A stretch of DNA of 64,000 nucleotides, taken from Symsagittifera roscoffensis (lineage: Eukaryota > Xenacoelomorpha > Acoela > Convolutidae). The position numbers were made by a program, and so were the translations under genes. The DNA lies in contig NC_087067.1 of the NCBI RefSeq assembly GCF_963678635.1, forward strand, positions 9,905,716 to 9,969,715. The letters run 5' to 3'. The notes under the pieces were generated by a model that made no database searches, had not been told where the DNA came from, and saw nothing but the letters and a program-made list of their open reading frames with translations. Below, one piece after another: positions 25,611-36,576 of this stretch (its first letter is position 1; each line of letters begins with the position of its first letter).

Positions 25611-25733
25611 GTCTGCTCATGACGCTATCTTATTTTTGGCCGGATAGATTCGTGCAACTTCTTAGTCTAATACAAATCTTAATCTTACTCTCATATCTCC
25701 TGTCTCAATAGATCTAGTGTACACCGGTTTGCG
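25611..25733 (-). repeat. LTR-like segment, unit 3
   Basis: Same segment as 16,373-16,495. Sequence to its right (25,786 onward) may hold the rest of the original LTR. An 8-bp inverted repeat, GAAACTAC/GTAGTTTC, lies at about 25,795. Confidence 0.45.
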
Positions 25734-25785
25734 CGAGTTAGTTCCAGAATGAGAACAACTGTATTATAAGTTTAATTCAAATTGT

Positions 25786-27388
25786 TCTGGTGTTGAAACT
25801 ACAAGTAGTTTCATCACTTACAAATAAGTGGGTTGTTAGTTTGATGGAGTATGATTGGTTAGTATTTAATATTTTATAGAGATAAAATATCAAAAAAATA
25901 ACCAATGATAAATACTAGTTTAGATCTGGATCCACATAGCAAACGGGATCCGCATTGGAATTGATGCACATGGATAGCTCTACAGACGAACCTACCCCTT
26001 CCAGACAACAGCTGTAACTTCTGTAAATGCACTCTTTCGTACTATTTCATCTTGTACATCCCTTATTTTTCCCGGTCTTTCTTTCGTGGAGTTTGTAAGC
26101 TTTGTTCGTCCTGTTTTGACGTGAGATATGGGTGCTATACTCTTAGTTTTGTTAGTTACAGTTTTTTTCTAAAAATTTTTTGGTGAAAGTGTTTTTTTTC
26201 TAACACTATGTTTTTATGAATTCCGGTATTGATTAGATACCTGCAAGTCTATTTAATGCAGTATATACTCACACATAAGAGGTTAATCATAAAACTAGCA
26301 GCAAAGAGATCTCGCTTTGCTTGCAAATCATTTTAAGTCCAACTTTCCCTTGACCTGGCAGTTTTCAAAAACATCTCTTTCTTTGGTCGTTGAAAGAATT
26401 TTGTTTTGCGATTCTGTGTTAGTTTTTGGATACGGCAGTAGATTGTTCGTGTTGGTATTTGTTTTTTTCTAAAAAGCAAAATCTATTATGATTCTCTCGT
26501 GTTATCTTCAAGAAGAAGCAAACAAAAGTAAAACGTAACAAGGATAGCCGGTTACTGTGCAAGTAGCACAGAATGTTGCGACCATAGTCTTTAGAAAACT
26601 ACGGTTTAGAAAGTTTATTCTCCAATTAGTGTACATTTTTCTTCTTGATGTGATAAAAGGATCTGACATAAAAATAAATTTCAGGCATAATAGACAGTCA
26701 CAGTAATATAGGCAAACTGGACCAAAAGTTTGTAAAAATAATGACTAGAAAAACTAAAACAAAAAAATTTTAAAAATTTTCTAAAATTTTTTGCAAAAAC
26801 TTCTTAATTTTTTGAAAGTTTTGGTTCTTAAATTGAAACTAAAAAACTGCAAAAACTAGTTTTACTTACTTTAAATTAAGTTTTTAGGTCTTAAATTGGG
26901 TAGGTTTCCAGATTTCAGCATTAAGACGAAAAATCAAAATTTTCAAACAGGTTTTTCTCGACACTAGAAAAAAGTTTTGGGAATTGCAAAAAAAGGGCTT
27001 TAATTCAACTCAGTCCAACGATTCTTTGTGGCACCTAATTTTGCGTGGAAAAAAAACTAAAACACACCCGAATACAAATTTTTTCCTCATTTTCAATGGC
27101 CGGTACAAAAATTATAGACAGTGATAGTTTAAGACAGTAAAAGTTGAAGGAGCTGAAATGTTCTATTAGGTTTTAAACTACGTTTTTTCACAGCTATAAT
27201 AAAAGTGGGGCAGATTTTTTTTACAAATAGTTCGGGTAGGGTAAACATATTTTCAATCGCAGGCATAGAAAAAAAAGAAATAAATGTGTATATGTGTTCA
27301 CATCTTGCACCAGTTTAAAAGAACCTTTGAGGTTTAAAGAATCGTTCAGGAATTTTTACTTTCTTTTCATGTGGAGATCGGCCTGAAG
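25786..27388. other. No gene; contains a dispersed repeat
   Basis: AT-rich. The stretch about 26,538-26,750 (AGGATAGCC, AGCACAGAAT, then CAGGCATAATAGACAGTCAC) resembles 34,722-34,935, so it is a dispersed repeat family. No ORF was recognised before the receptor exon ending at 27,389. Confidence 0.5.
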
Positions 27389-27644
27389 TTATTCACGATT
27401 CATTGCAAACTTCGCTTTGATGGCCTTCACAAACGCAATTCGATACACTGGGCCGCTCATCCAGTAGAATACGAAGCTGGACGAATTGTTTAGAATGACT
27501 GTCACTTCGGCTGCGACTATGAAGAACAGCTTCTTGTTCGGATCATCAGATGTCGCTTGAACTCCAAAGAAGAAAGCTGCACAGACAGAAAAGAGTAGAT
27601 AGGAGAGGGTGAGAACGAAAAGCATCCTTACAAATGCTATTGCC
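27389..27644 (-). CDS. GPCR-like receptor, last exon (TM6-TM7)
   Basis: Two hydrophobic helices, FVLTLSYLLFSVCAAFFFGV and then FFIVAAEVTVIL. They are followed by LNNSSSFVFYWMSGPVYRIAF, which fits the end of TM7 and helix 8 of rhodopsin-like receptors (a degenerate NPxxY region, no Pro). It ends in a short basic tail, KAIKAKFAMNRE. A likely acceptor (CTTCGACAG) precedes 27,644. It belongs with the exons upstream at 28.7-29.2, 32.3 and 33.7 kb on the same strand. Ligand and subfamily cannot be told; nematode peptide-receptor-like is a guess. Confidence 0.6.
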
Positions 27645-28154
27645 CTGTCGAAGATGTTCAAGCAGAAAATCTTATTAAACGCAATTGTGCTATCTTTCCT
27701 ATTACACTTACAGCGGTACAAAACTCAAATTTTGAAATCGGATTTTAAAAAACTAGGTAGATATTTATCATAATTATTTTATCATGTCATTTTACCATGG
27801 CAGTTTACATAAAAGTACAAAAAAGCATGCACTATTCAATTTGGAACAGTTTTTCGGCTGGATTTAATTATCGTTTAAACGTAAAAAGCACGAATTATAT
27901 CGCACGTTGATTATCCCAAATTGACAATTTTCAAACCCTTTACCTTTGCCAAAATAATTCACAAGTAAATTATATGTTTTTTTTAAACTTTGAGCTCAGG
28001 AAGTCAATACGTTTCAGATGGTATGAAGATAGGATAAAACTCAACGTCTATAACGACTAAAAGTGGTTTGTCAAAACGTCCAAATTGGTCAAAGAAACTA
28101 ACACACTAAGCGCAAATATTTCATCCTTTCTTCGAAAGTCGGAATATTCAAGAG

Positions 28155-28360
28155 TCCTTTCTTGAAAATTTTGTCGACCTTTTTTAGATCGACCAATTTG
28201 ATTTTCCGAGCTCTCCAAAAACACCAAGAAGACCCGTTTGAAAAAAACATGCTAAAAGTGACACTTTTGAGCACTTTTGAAAATTGTTTCACCAAAAAAT
28301 TGCGTTTTTTCGACGCGCGCTTTCCCTCAAATTTAGTTATATTGGCTTTAATAAGTTTTT
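28155..28360. repeat. Dispersed repeat related to 8641-8860
   Basis: Shares GAAAATTTTGT, a TCGACC/AGTCGAC region, GATTTTCCGA, a TTTTTTCGACGCGCGCT block and CCCTCAAA with the left end of the 1.3 kb duplicated unit. It is a diverged third copy of that part and lies in a receptor intron. Confidence 0.6.
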
Positions 28361-28681
28361 GATATTGGTGGGTCAAAATCGATCTCGTAAAATTATACCA
28401 AAAAGCAACCAGAATTAAGGAGGGGGGGGGGACGCCGTTGCCCCCGCCCCAACCCTTTCAACCATCAACCATTGCATCGTTTGAGTGATTTCTGAACAGT
28501 CCGAGTTGATTACCTGCGCAAAAAAATCGAGGTAGCGGGTCAAATTCGGCAAGGTTAAACTCCATAATATGATTCGTTTGGAATTTCATTCATATTGTAG
28601 CGTCTCAATTTATAGTTTTTGATTTCATTAAATATGAATGTGAAGTATTTATTACTAATCAATTGTATTTCATGAATAAGA

Positions 28682-29185
28682 TTAACTCAAGTATTGGATC
28701 AATATTGGTATATCAATATTTTCTGCTGGATTTTTTTCGTTCCTTTCTTGCTTTTTATTACTACCGCCCTGATCACGTGATGTGGACGGACCACCCGAGG
28801 TGTCTTTCCGAGGCGCAGAAGGTCCGTTCTCTCCCGAACTCCTATGATTGTCCGTCTCGTTGATTTGTTCACGTCGGGGCCCTGCTCTGTTGCTCGACTC
28901 GTGTTTGTTATTATTGCGAGCATTAGCTGGTTTCTTCCTCGATTGTCGAAAAAGAGCGGCTGCAAAAATTATGTTGCAAATTAGCAAAATGATCGGAGGT
29001 ATTATTGCAAATAAAACCACATTGATCATCAATGCGTGTTCGTAGTAGACGGGTGGGAAAAATGTGAAGCGAAATGAACAGACACCGTCCACAATCTGAC
29101 GGTCGAAGCAACTCGGAAGCTCGACCAAGTATGACAACACGACAATTGTCCAACTAATACGACGAAAACTCTTTTTCATTACCCT
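28682..29185 (-). CDS. GPCR-like receptor, exon with TM4, TM5 and third loop
   Basis: RISWTIVVLSYLVELPSC (TM4), an extracellular loop with two Cys (SCFDRQIVDGVC), then ALMINVVLFAIIPPIILLIC and IIFAAALF (TM5). A long Ser/Asn/Gly/Arg-rich hydrophilic stretch follows, as expected for a third intracellular loop. The open frame runs to a stop at 28,682, but the exon probably ends earlier at a donor I could not fix. A possible acceptor is AAAG before 29,185. Confidence 0.55.
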   Translation of the reverse strand, partial: RVMKKSFRRISWTIVVLSYLVELPSCFDRQIVDGVCSFRFTFFPPVYYEHALMINVVLFAIIPPIILLICNIIFAAALFRQSRKKPANARNNNKHESSNRAGPRREQINETDNHRSSGENGPSAPRKDTSGGPSTSRDQGGSNKKQERNEKNPAENIDIPILIQYLS

Positions 29186-30338
29186 CTTTCACTGCGTACG
29201 TGATTAGAACTGTCTTAACTCAAAAATTTAGTTAGTGCCAAATATCGATGACCTTGACAATATCGATGACCTTGACCAACTAAATCTGGTGCTTTTTAGG
29301 CTAATAATATGGTCACGGTTTGAGCTAAAACCAGTGACATCTTGAAAGGAATTTTAGTCTAGTCCGTACAAAATTGTGGGTTGATGGTTTAAACTTGATT
29401 CCTTATTTTAATACCAGTACAATGCTGATATAACTAAACCGGACAAAACGAACAGCATTAGAAACTTTAAACTCAATTTTCTCAAGATGGGTTGAGAGAT
29501 GACAAAAAGTGAAGAAAACAAAAGTTCCTAAAAGTCTCACCTGAATTTTATAAGGCAATTTATTTTTGCAAAACTCGAAACCAAAATTTATCCCAAAATT
29601 GGCTTTTTTTAGTTAATCGAAAATTACACTGAAACTACCGAGTTTATTAATGAAGAAGCTAAATTAAAAAGAGCTTGTTAAAAAGCGCCTAACAATGTTC
29701 TGGAGGGGTAAAATCGCCAAAAATCTAAAATGTATAAGAAAATGTAAAACTGTAAAACTGTAAAAATCAGTTTTTAAAAAAGTTGACATTTAAAAAGGTC
29801 ATTTCCACTATATAAAACTCCAAATCTTCGCTTAAAAACAAACTTAAGACGTTTTGCACACATTTGGGTGGGGGGATTTTACGCCTTTAGAGGCTTTTTA
29901 ACCTGTTTAAGAGGCTCTTTTTCATCTAACTTTTCCATCAAAACACTTGATAGTTTCAGCGTACCTCTTGATTAACTATCAAAGCCGAAATTAACCTTTT
30001 TTGAGCTGGAATTTTAGTTCTGATTTTCTCACAAAAAATTGTCCTATGTTAATTCTGATAAATTTCTAAACAACTTCTGTTCTCTTTATTTTATGTCTAA
30101 TTTTAACCTAATTTGAGAAAAACGCATTTGAAGTTTCAATTATCCGGTTAAATTGATCAAAATTTGAATTTTTTATTGCTTTTTTCTCAAATTGGAGTGA
30201 CGCTAAACAAAAAAACTATGGGAACCAAAATTGTTAAAAATTTTACCGCAATTTTTATGGTGCATTTTTTTGCGAATGTCAGAGCCACAATTTTAGTAGA
30301 TCAACAATAATATATTCATTAATAAAGATTTTTGGAGC
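29186..30338. other. No gene; receptor intron
   Basis: AT-rich, with no ORF or exon recognised. It sits between the receptor exons at 29.2 and 32.3 kb, so it is probably intronic. Confidence 0.5.
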
Positions 30339-31633
30339 ATTACGAGGCCAAACTGTGCATTCTGTGCATCGTATGCGGATTCCACAACAGGCGAAAATCA
30401 GATTTGTCGCGGAATCCCCATCATTGCTACTTTTCTTTGATCTTCTTCACTGTTATGGATTCCACAAACAAATATACAAAACTCTGTTCCGCTCAAAATC
30501 GCTCCAAAAATAGACAATTTGCGGAATCCGCAACCGTATTTGCGGAGTCCAAAACAGTTTGTGGAGTCCACAAACAAGCAATAAGACAAGTATTTAGTTG
30601 AATTGAGCTGTTGCGCAAACCGCAACCACAAGCGGAATCCGCAAAGTGTAAGTGGAATACGCAAAATATACGCGGAATCCGCATTTTGTTTGCGGATTCC
30701 GTTTACATATATGTATATAGATAGTAGCGTTTAAAATTATTTTTTTTAATTACATGACTTGAATTCACTAGAATCCCAGTTACAGACCAGTGTTTGGGAT
30801 CGATGAAATCCCAGTTACTGAACTAATTTGACGATTTGCTATGCGTTGGGTTTCTAATCACTCTTACCTATTGACTCCAAATAAGGATTTTATTCCATAT
30901 TTATTCCAAGTTATTCCAGTTTTTGGGATTCCATCAATTCCAAATACTGACCAGTATTTGGGGTCGATGGAATCCCAAATACGGACCTTATTTGGCGATA
31001 TGCTGTTTGTTGTGTTTCCATGCACTCTCAACCCAATAACTACACTTACTGAGTTTATTCGGCGTTATGCTTTCAAAACCAGTATTTGGGATTGACTCAA
31101 TCCGAAATACTGACCTAACTTAGCGATATGCTGTGTGCTGTATTTCCATATACTCTCAACTCAGTGACTCCAAATATTGAAACTATTCGGTGCTGTGTTT
31201 CCAAAATACTAACAGATGACATCCACCAATTTAGGTAACCAATGTTTTAAGACTTGTTCCTGGATTCCGCTGACAATGGAAATCCTTGCTTTTAAATTCC
31301 GCATTGCCAGAGATAAGAATTCCAACTCATTTTTTAATTGTTTATATGCAAGTTCAGTTTTGAACAAAATTTGGAATCCACTTACAATTTGCGGAATCCA
31401 CTTACAGTTGCGGAGTCCAAAATAACTAGCTTATTCGCTTGTTGCGGAATTTGCGACATAATTACGTTACGCTCATAAATTACGTTACACTCATATGTAC
31501 GCGGAATCCACGGAATTTTTGTAAGTGGAATCCACTTTTATTTTGGAACATGTTTAAAGATTAGTTTTTGGAATCCAGGAACATACAGACACAAAGCTGT
31601 GCGCCTATCCAGTGCACATTTTGGCCTCGTAAT
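30339..31633. mobile_element. DNA-transposon-like element, 1.3 kb, ends ATTACGAGGCCAAA
   Basis: Left end ATTACGAGGCCAAACTGTGCA (30,339 on). The right end is the complement, TGCACATTTTGGCCTCGTAAT, finishing at 31,633, so about 20-bp terminal inverted repeats. The inside is packed with the palindromic core GGAATCC/GGATTCC, often as GCGGAATCCGC or TGGAATCCAC, at the ends, and with CAGTATTTGGGAT-type blocks in the middle. I recognise no transposase. It is probably a non-autonomous element sitting in the receptor intron. Confidence 0.6.
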
Positions 31634-31936
31634 TAGGTTATACTATTTAAAAAAATTTTGGACTGTAAAACAGGCTCACTTTAGTATAACTTACTCATCA
31701 ATTTTGCCCGAAATTGGCAAATTAAATTGCAGCAGGATCATTTTGTAAAATTGCAAGCTTCTTTTTATCTCATCAATTTTTCTTATCTCAACAAAATTTG
31801 AGAAAAACGCGTTTAAAGTTTCAAGTTTTGCTCATTTTGTCCGGATAGTTAAAAATAGCGATGTATAAGGGAAGGCTATTCTCAAAATTCTCAACCAACC
31901 AGCGCCTTTTAATCTTCCCAAAACTGACTGATATTG

Positions 31937-32152
31937 GAGTGCGGTCTGTATTTAGACAACCGCGTATTCATAGTCGTCAGTATTTACACAAATACTGGAT
32001 GAACCAATCAGAATCGAGATAAAACATAAATAATCCAAAATAAATAATAATTATTTATTAATTTCTTCCTTGTCTCGATTCCGATTGGTTAAAACAGTAT
32101 TTGTCTAAATACTGACGTGTCTGAATACGCGGTTGTCTAAATACCGCTACGT
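31937..32152. repeat. Palindromic MITE, about 216 bp
   Basis: The left arm (31,940-32,022: TATTTAGACAACCGCGTATTC, AACCAATCAGAATCGAGAT) is the reverse complement of the right arm (32,070-32,150: ATCTCGATTCCGATTGGTT-like, GAATACGCGGTTGTCTAAATA). The arms are about 80 bp with a 45-bp AT-rich centre. No target duplication could be fixed. Confidence 0.75.
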
Positions 32153-32265
32153 AACCCTGATTTAATAGCTTATTTCTTTCAAATTATGGAAAACTGAGCT
32201 CTGATTGGTTGAGAAAACTTTCGCGCGTTCGGTGTTTTGCGCATCGGGAATCTCGCCGAATGATA

Positions 32266-32460
32266 TTAACTAATAGTAAAGAGGTATTGAATAAGAGTCC
32301 TGGCGACAGCTGCGACTGCAGTGCTGACGTGTTCCCTGTGCCAGAAGGGGAAGAGAATGGCCAGGACTCTGTTGAGTGCCATGGCGACAACATGGTAAGC
32401 CGCAACCAGTCCCGAAGAGTAGGAGTGCGAGAAGAAAAGCTTGCAAGCGATGTTCTTCAC
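32266..32460 (-). CDS. GPCR-like receptor, exon with TM3
   Basis: Encodes SYSSGLVAAYHVVAMALNRV followed by LAILFPFWHREH. This fits TM3 and the second intracellular loop of a rhodopsin-like receptor, with the DRY motif replaced by NRV. The same frame then runs into a stop. Exon edges are uncertain because the upstream side passes straight into a 17-bp minisatellite that is open in all frames. TM2 was not found. Confidence 0.45.
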   Translation of the reverse strand: MKNIACKLFFSHSYSSGLVAAYHVVAMALNRVLAILFPFWHREHVSTAVAAVARTLIQYLFTIS

Positions 32461-32804
32461 ATAAAACAACACAAAAAAATAAACGAAACAAAAAAATAAA
32501 CAAAACAAAAAAATAAACAAAACAAAAAAATAAACGAAACAAAAAAATAAACAAAACAAAAAAATAAACGAAAACAAAAAAATAAACAAAACAAAAAAAT
32601 AAACAAAACAAAAAAATAAACAAAACAAAAAAATAAACGAAACAAAAAAATAAACAAAACAAAAAAATAAACGAAACAAAAAAATAAACAAAACAAAAAA
32701 ATAAACAAAACAAAAAAATAAACAAAACAAAAAAATAAACGAAACAAAAAAATAAACAAAACAAAAAAATAAACAAAACAAAAAAATAAACAAAACAAAA
32801 AAAT
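32461..32804. repeat. 17-bp minisatellite, about 20 copies
   Basis: Tandem units of CAAAACAAAAAAATAAA with a C-to-CG variant (CGAAAC) in some copies and one unit with an extra A near 32,574. The minus strand has no stop in any frame, and because 17 is not a multiple of 3 every frame encodes the same hydrophobic Phe/Val/Leu/Ile/Cys 17-mer. It probably lies in a receptor intron. Confidence 0.92.
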
Positions 32805-32989
32805 CATCAATCATATCGAAATTTTTTTAGTGGTACCTGATTTTGAAAGAAAAAAAAAGACACCTTATTTTCACCTTATAGACACTTTATAGTAGATAGA
32901 AGTCTTATTTAGTTATCACTTTCAGTGGTCGAAAAAAATATAAGAATGTTTTAAAGAAATTGTAATTTGAGTTATTTTAAAACCCAACT

Positions 32990-33134
32990 TACATATTTGT
33001 GCTCCAGTTGGATCTAGAACGCTCCGAGCAGCAGTCGGAACACTCCGTCCTGTAGACTGGCGATCGAATCCCAGACTGCCAAGTACTTCATCAGTTTCGT
33101 TCCACATCCTGCGTCTGGTAGATTGGCGACGCAT
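32990..33134 (-). CDS. Possible exon of unknown role
   Basis: Open from ATG (MRRQSTRRRMWNETDEVLGS) to a good donor, ATAT-GTAAGTTG, near 32,988. It is arginine-rich and contains two similar pieces, RRQSTRRR and DRQSTGRS. A TATA-like TATAAAAT lies about 20 bp upstream of the ATG. It could be the first exon of a separate gene, or a poorly conserved loop exon of the receptor. It has no recognisable domain. Confidence 0.3.
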
Positions 33135-33634
33135 CAATTAGCATTTAATTTTATACGGTTGTTTTAAGTGTACACTTTATCTTCAGAAGAACGAGCAATT
33201 TGTTAATAATTGCAGGTAGTTTGCAAGAAGGGACAATTAAGAGGAATTATTTTTGGGAAATACTGAACTTTAATCTGGAATTTTTTTCTAACCAATTCCT
33301 AGAACTCAATCGTACGTTATGGTTGCCCCTCTTTTTTGTGACTTGCTTGGTATCAGTTTCTTTTTTATATTAAAAGTTTTAAGATGATTCCAGGAAACTA
33401 TGTATTGAAATTGCAAAAAAGTATATATAAAGAACTTTTCGGGAAAAAAACTTGTTGCTGTTGAATAAATTTTATTCCTAAAAAATATAGGGAAAGTAGT
33501 TTAAAAACAGTAGAAAAAATAATTACGTTTTTTCAAAATTCAACTGAAAATATCAATAATTATGTTTAATAGAAGTATCCAGTATGACAGCAGTTCTCTA
33601 TATACCAAACTATTAATGTTGTTATGAGACGTAC

Positions 33635-33797
33635 CCGGTAATTTGTCAGCTGTTATGAAGCAGAAATAGTTCAGAACGAATCCCAAAAACGTAGCGGATA
33701 TTCCAAATACTTTAACATACTTCATCCGTTCGAGCCAGTTCACAGCTGAATCAACCATAATTTGTTCTCCAGTTTCGTTGACAAAGATCGGGTCCAT
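33635..33797 (-). CDS. GPCR-like receptor, first exon (N-terminus and TM1)
   Basis: The ATG at 33,797 gives a short extracellular N-terminus with one glycosylation site (NETG) and no signal peptide. A single helix follows, VKVFGISATFLGFVLNYFCF, which could be TM1 with its conserved Asn (GFVLN). The exon ends LPG at a donor, GTACGT (33,634-33,629). Same strand and order as the TM3, TM4-5 and TM6-7 exons downstream, so I group them as one gene. Confidence 0.5.
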
Positions 33798-34323
33798 TTT
33801 TAGCGAGTCAAAATATTCTAGTTTTTGGCAACTTTTGAACTAAGTTTTATTGTTTTTTAAAAGCTCTATACACTTTTAGTTAATGCAAAATCTCGCAGTT
33901 AACACTTGAATAAAAGAATGAATAGTACTTTTGGGCTTTAAAATCAATTTAAAATCTGAATGTATTGCCTGTTTGGTATATTTTCAATTATTGGCCTCTT
34001 CAAAAGTTTTTTTAGTTCAACTGAAAATTTAAATTTACAAACTTCAGGCGCCTTTAATGATTTTTTCATTAATTTTAGCCCTCTTGCTAAAAATTGATTG
34101 CAATTATAGAGGCGTCCAATTAAGTTGAAAAGCGTGCTACCAAATTCAAATTTTTTTATAATATTTTCTAATTCAATTTACTTTTTTGGGGATTTAAATT
34201 AATTTTTAAATAAAAAATGCATTTTCCCGCCCCGAAATTTCAGTTATTCAACTTTAAGTCATTAATTGTTTGCTAACCACCAGCAGAAAGCAGACAGGTT
34301 AAAAAATAATCTTTTTTGTACTG

Positions 34324-34523
34324 NNNNNNNNNNNNNNNNNNNNNNNNNNNNNNNNNNNNNNNNNNNNNNNNNNNNNNNNNNNNNNNNNNNNNNNNNNNNN
34401 NNNNNNNNNNNNNNNNNNNNNNNNNNNNNNNNNNNNNNNNNNNNNNNNNNNNNNNNNNNNNNNNNNNNNNNNNNNNNNNNNNNNNNNNNNNNNNNNNNNN
34501 NNNNNNNNNNNNNNNNNNNNNNN
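34324..34523. other. Assembly gap (200 N)
   Basis: Exactly 200 unknown bases. The flanks are AT-rich without genes (33,798-34,323 and 34,524-35,181), apart from the dispersed repeat copy at about 34,722-34,935. Confidence 0.98.
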
Positions 34524-35181
34524 ACTGAATTATCAATTTTAATGAAAAGTAAATTTTTTTTCTGACGCTAAAGGTCAATGAAATTTAGTGATCAGTTCAT
34601 TCCCTCTGAATCAGTTCATTTAAATTAGAATTGCCGACAAAGGTTTTCCCATGTAGAAATTACAGATATTCAAACTTTTCATTCTTAAGCTAGAATTTCG
34701 CTTATAGCAACGCATGCACTACAAAAACCAGGATAGCCAGAAGCACAGAATATTCTGAACATATTCTTAACAAAACTACAAAAAAAAATTACTTTTTTTT
34801 TCATTTCATGTCCATTTTGTACATGATGTATTAATAACATCTTTGCAAAAGTCTAAATCTTAGGCACAATTCATATTCATAGTGAAATTTGCATATTGGA
34901 GAACAGTTGTCATCAAACAGTGACAAGAAAAACAAAAAAAATTGAAAATTCAATTTATTCCCACGATGGTGTTTCTTTGAAAACTAATTTTACTGGAGTG
35001 CAACTAGGTTTTGAGGGCTTACGTACAACGTCGCCTGCCCCTTTTTCCTTATAAAAAGCCTGCTCGCTCAGGCTGTTTACTCGAATATAGACTAAAAAGT
35101 CAAAAGTTCAAACCAATTTTTCTCGAAACGGACTGAATTTTTTGAGAAAATTTAAAATGTCGACAAAAAAACGGCTTTTAT

Positions 35182-35187
35182 ATGGTG
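35182..35187. other. Polinton target site duplication, left
   Basis: ATGGTG directly before the left TIR. The same six bases follow the right TIR at 51,061-51,066. Six bases is the known Polinton target duplication size. Confidence 0.9.
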
Positions 35188-35448
35188 AGTAGTATGAGCG
35201 GCCGCCAGGGATCCTTAGGGGGGGGGGGGCAAAAATCACCCAAAATAAGACGTGGGCGCCTAAGATCCGACACCTATAGGGGTTCAAAATTATCTTGTAG
35301 TCAGCCGGCATTTTGCTGGTGGATTACAAGATCCTCACTTGAGGATCCAAACTTTTGGATGGCCTCCCCCTGAGGATTTTACCAAGAGTCATATACCCAT
35401 GTAGCAAATTTCTAGATCCCTGGCGGATAATTAAAGTAGGATCCTTAA
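35188..35448 (+). repeat. Polinton left terminal inverted repeat
   Basis: 261 bp, beginning AGTAGTATGAGCGGCCGCC. It contains a G tract (35,217-35,229), the palindrome GATCCTCACTTGAGGATC, and ends GTAGGATCCTTAA. It also holds a nested inverted repeat: CCGCCAGGGATC near its start and GATCCCTGGCGG near 35,415-35,426. Confidence 0.93.
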
Positions 35449-36576
35449 TTTTTTACATTTATTTTCTCAGTCCTTTTACATTCATGTTTCTTTTCCTTCT
35501 TTCATTCCTTCAGAATGGATGATATTTTGCCACCGCCATTGACCGCTAACATTTCCCTTTAGTTTAGCAGGAACATTTTTTTCCAGCTTCGAATTCTATT
35601 TTGGTGTTTGGAATTACTTTGCTTGGCTAAATCAAATTTCTCCCGTTGCGTTTGTTTATTGAATTTATAGCGCGAGTAGAACTTAATTGGAAACAAAGAC
35701 AAGTGGTATTTGCTCAAATTAGACCGGACAAATTTTAGAAACAAATTGTCTATTACTGATTGTGGTAAGTATGCAAATTGAAATGAGCTTATTTTTCAAA
35801 TGAAATATAAATTTGGGTATGGTTTTTTTTGCAAATTAAGCTTTACAAATATTAAAAGCAAAATATTAATTAGAGTGGGGTAAATGAAATGTAAAAAGTT
35901 ATTTTAGTTAATTAATCATTGTCTAATTGGGAGCGGTTTAAAACCCTTCTACTTTTCTTGGCAATTACTGGAGAGTTATTTGCACTCTCCGAACTAGTAT
36001 TATCTAATTCACTGCTATTTCCGTCAGCCGCCATATTATTGTCACGTTCTTCTTGAGTCTCGAACGCAATGTAAGGATTGTTTGGGTAAGGTTTATCTAC
36101 AGTTTTAGAACTGCCAGCCAAATCTTCACGCAATTCTTTCTTAGTGTACTTCCTTCTGTTATACAGTCCTGGGTCTGGCGGTGACCTGTCCGAGTCATTA
36201 ATATTTATTTCCCTTTGAAATGGCTGTGTATTAAAGTTATCGAAAATGGTGTTCGAAGAAGAACAAGGGTTATTTTCTAAACTACCATCCCAGTCGTCGA
36301 GTAAAATTTGGTTATTAAATTCATCTTCGCGGGTCAAAAAGTGACCAAAAGGTAAACAAGTTACCAGGTCACCGAGGAGGAATCTCTTTGTGTCCAAAGC
36401 TGTTAACGCTAATTTATTTATGTTGACAGTTTGTAGCTCATGTTTTTTTGATGGGATGCTCGTGTTTTTAACTCGAAATTTTCTGTGGTTGAATAGGGCG
36501 TCTTTGAAGCGATCATGTGTCAGCTGTTTTTGTGCATACCAAGAGATTCCTTTCGCTGAGACTTTGTTGCTCCTAT

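Larger units (their letters stand above)
21166..25785. repeat. 4.6 kb tandem unit, copy 3
   Basis: Third direct copy. Beyond its end the sequence continues into TCTGGTGTTGAAACTAC, presumably the original right flank, while the original left flank is the protease exon before 11,941. The breakpoints share at most one base of homology. Confidence 0.92.

Noticed and set aside
32266-32814. A 182-codon very hydrophobic minus-strand frame, at first sight a membrane protein
   Set aside because: All but the last 60 codons come from a 17-bp minisatellite that is open in every frame. Only the TM3-like end is kept as a possible exon.
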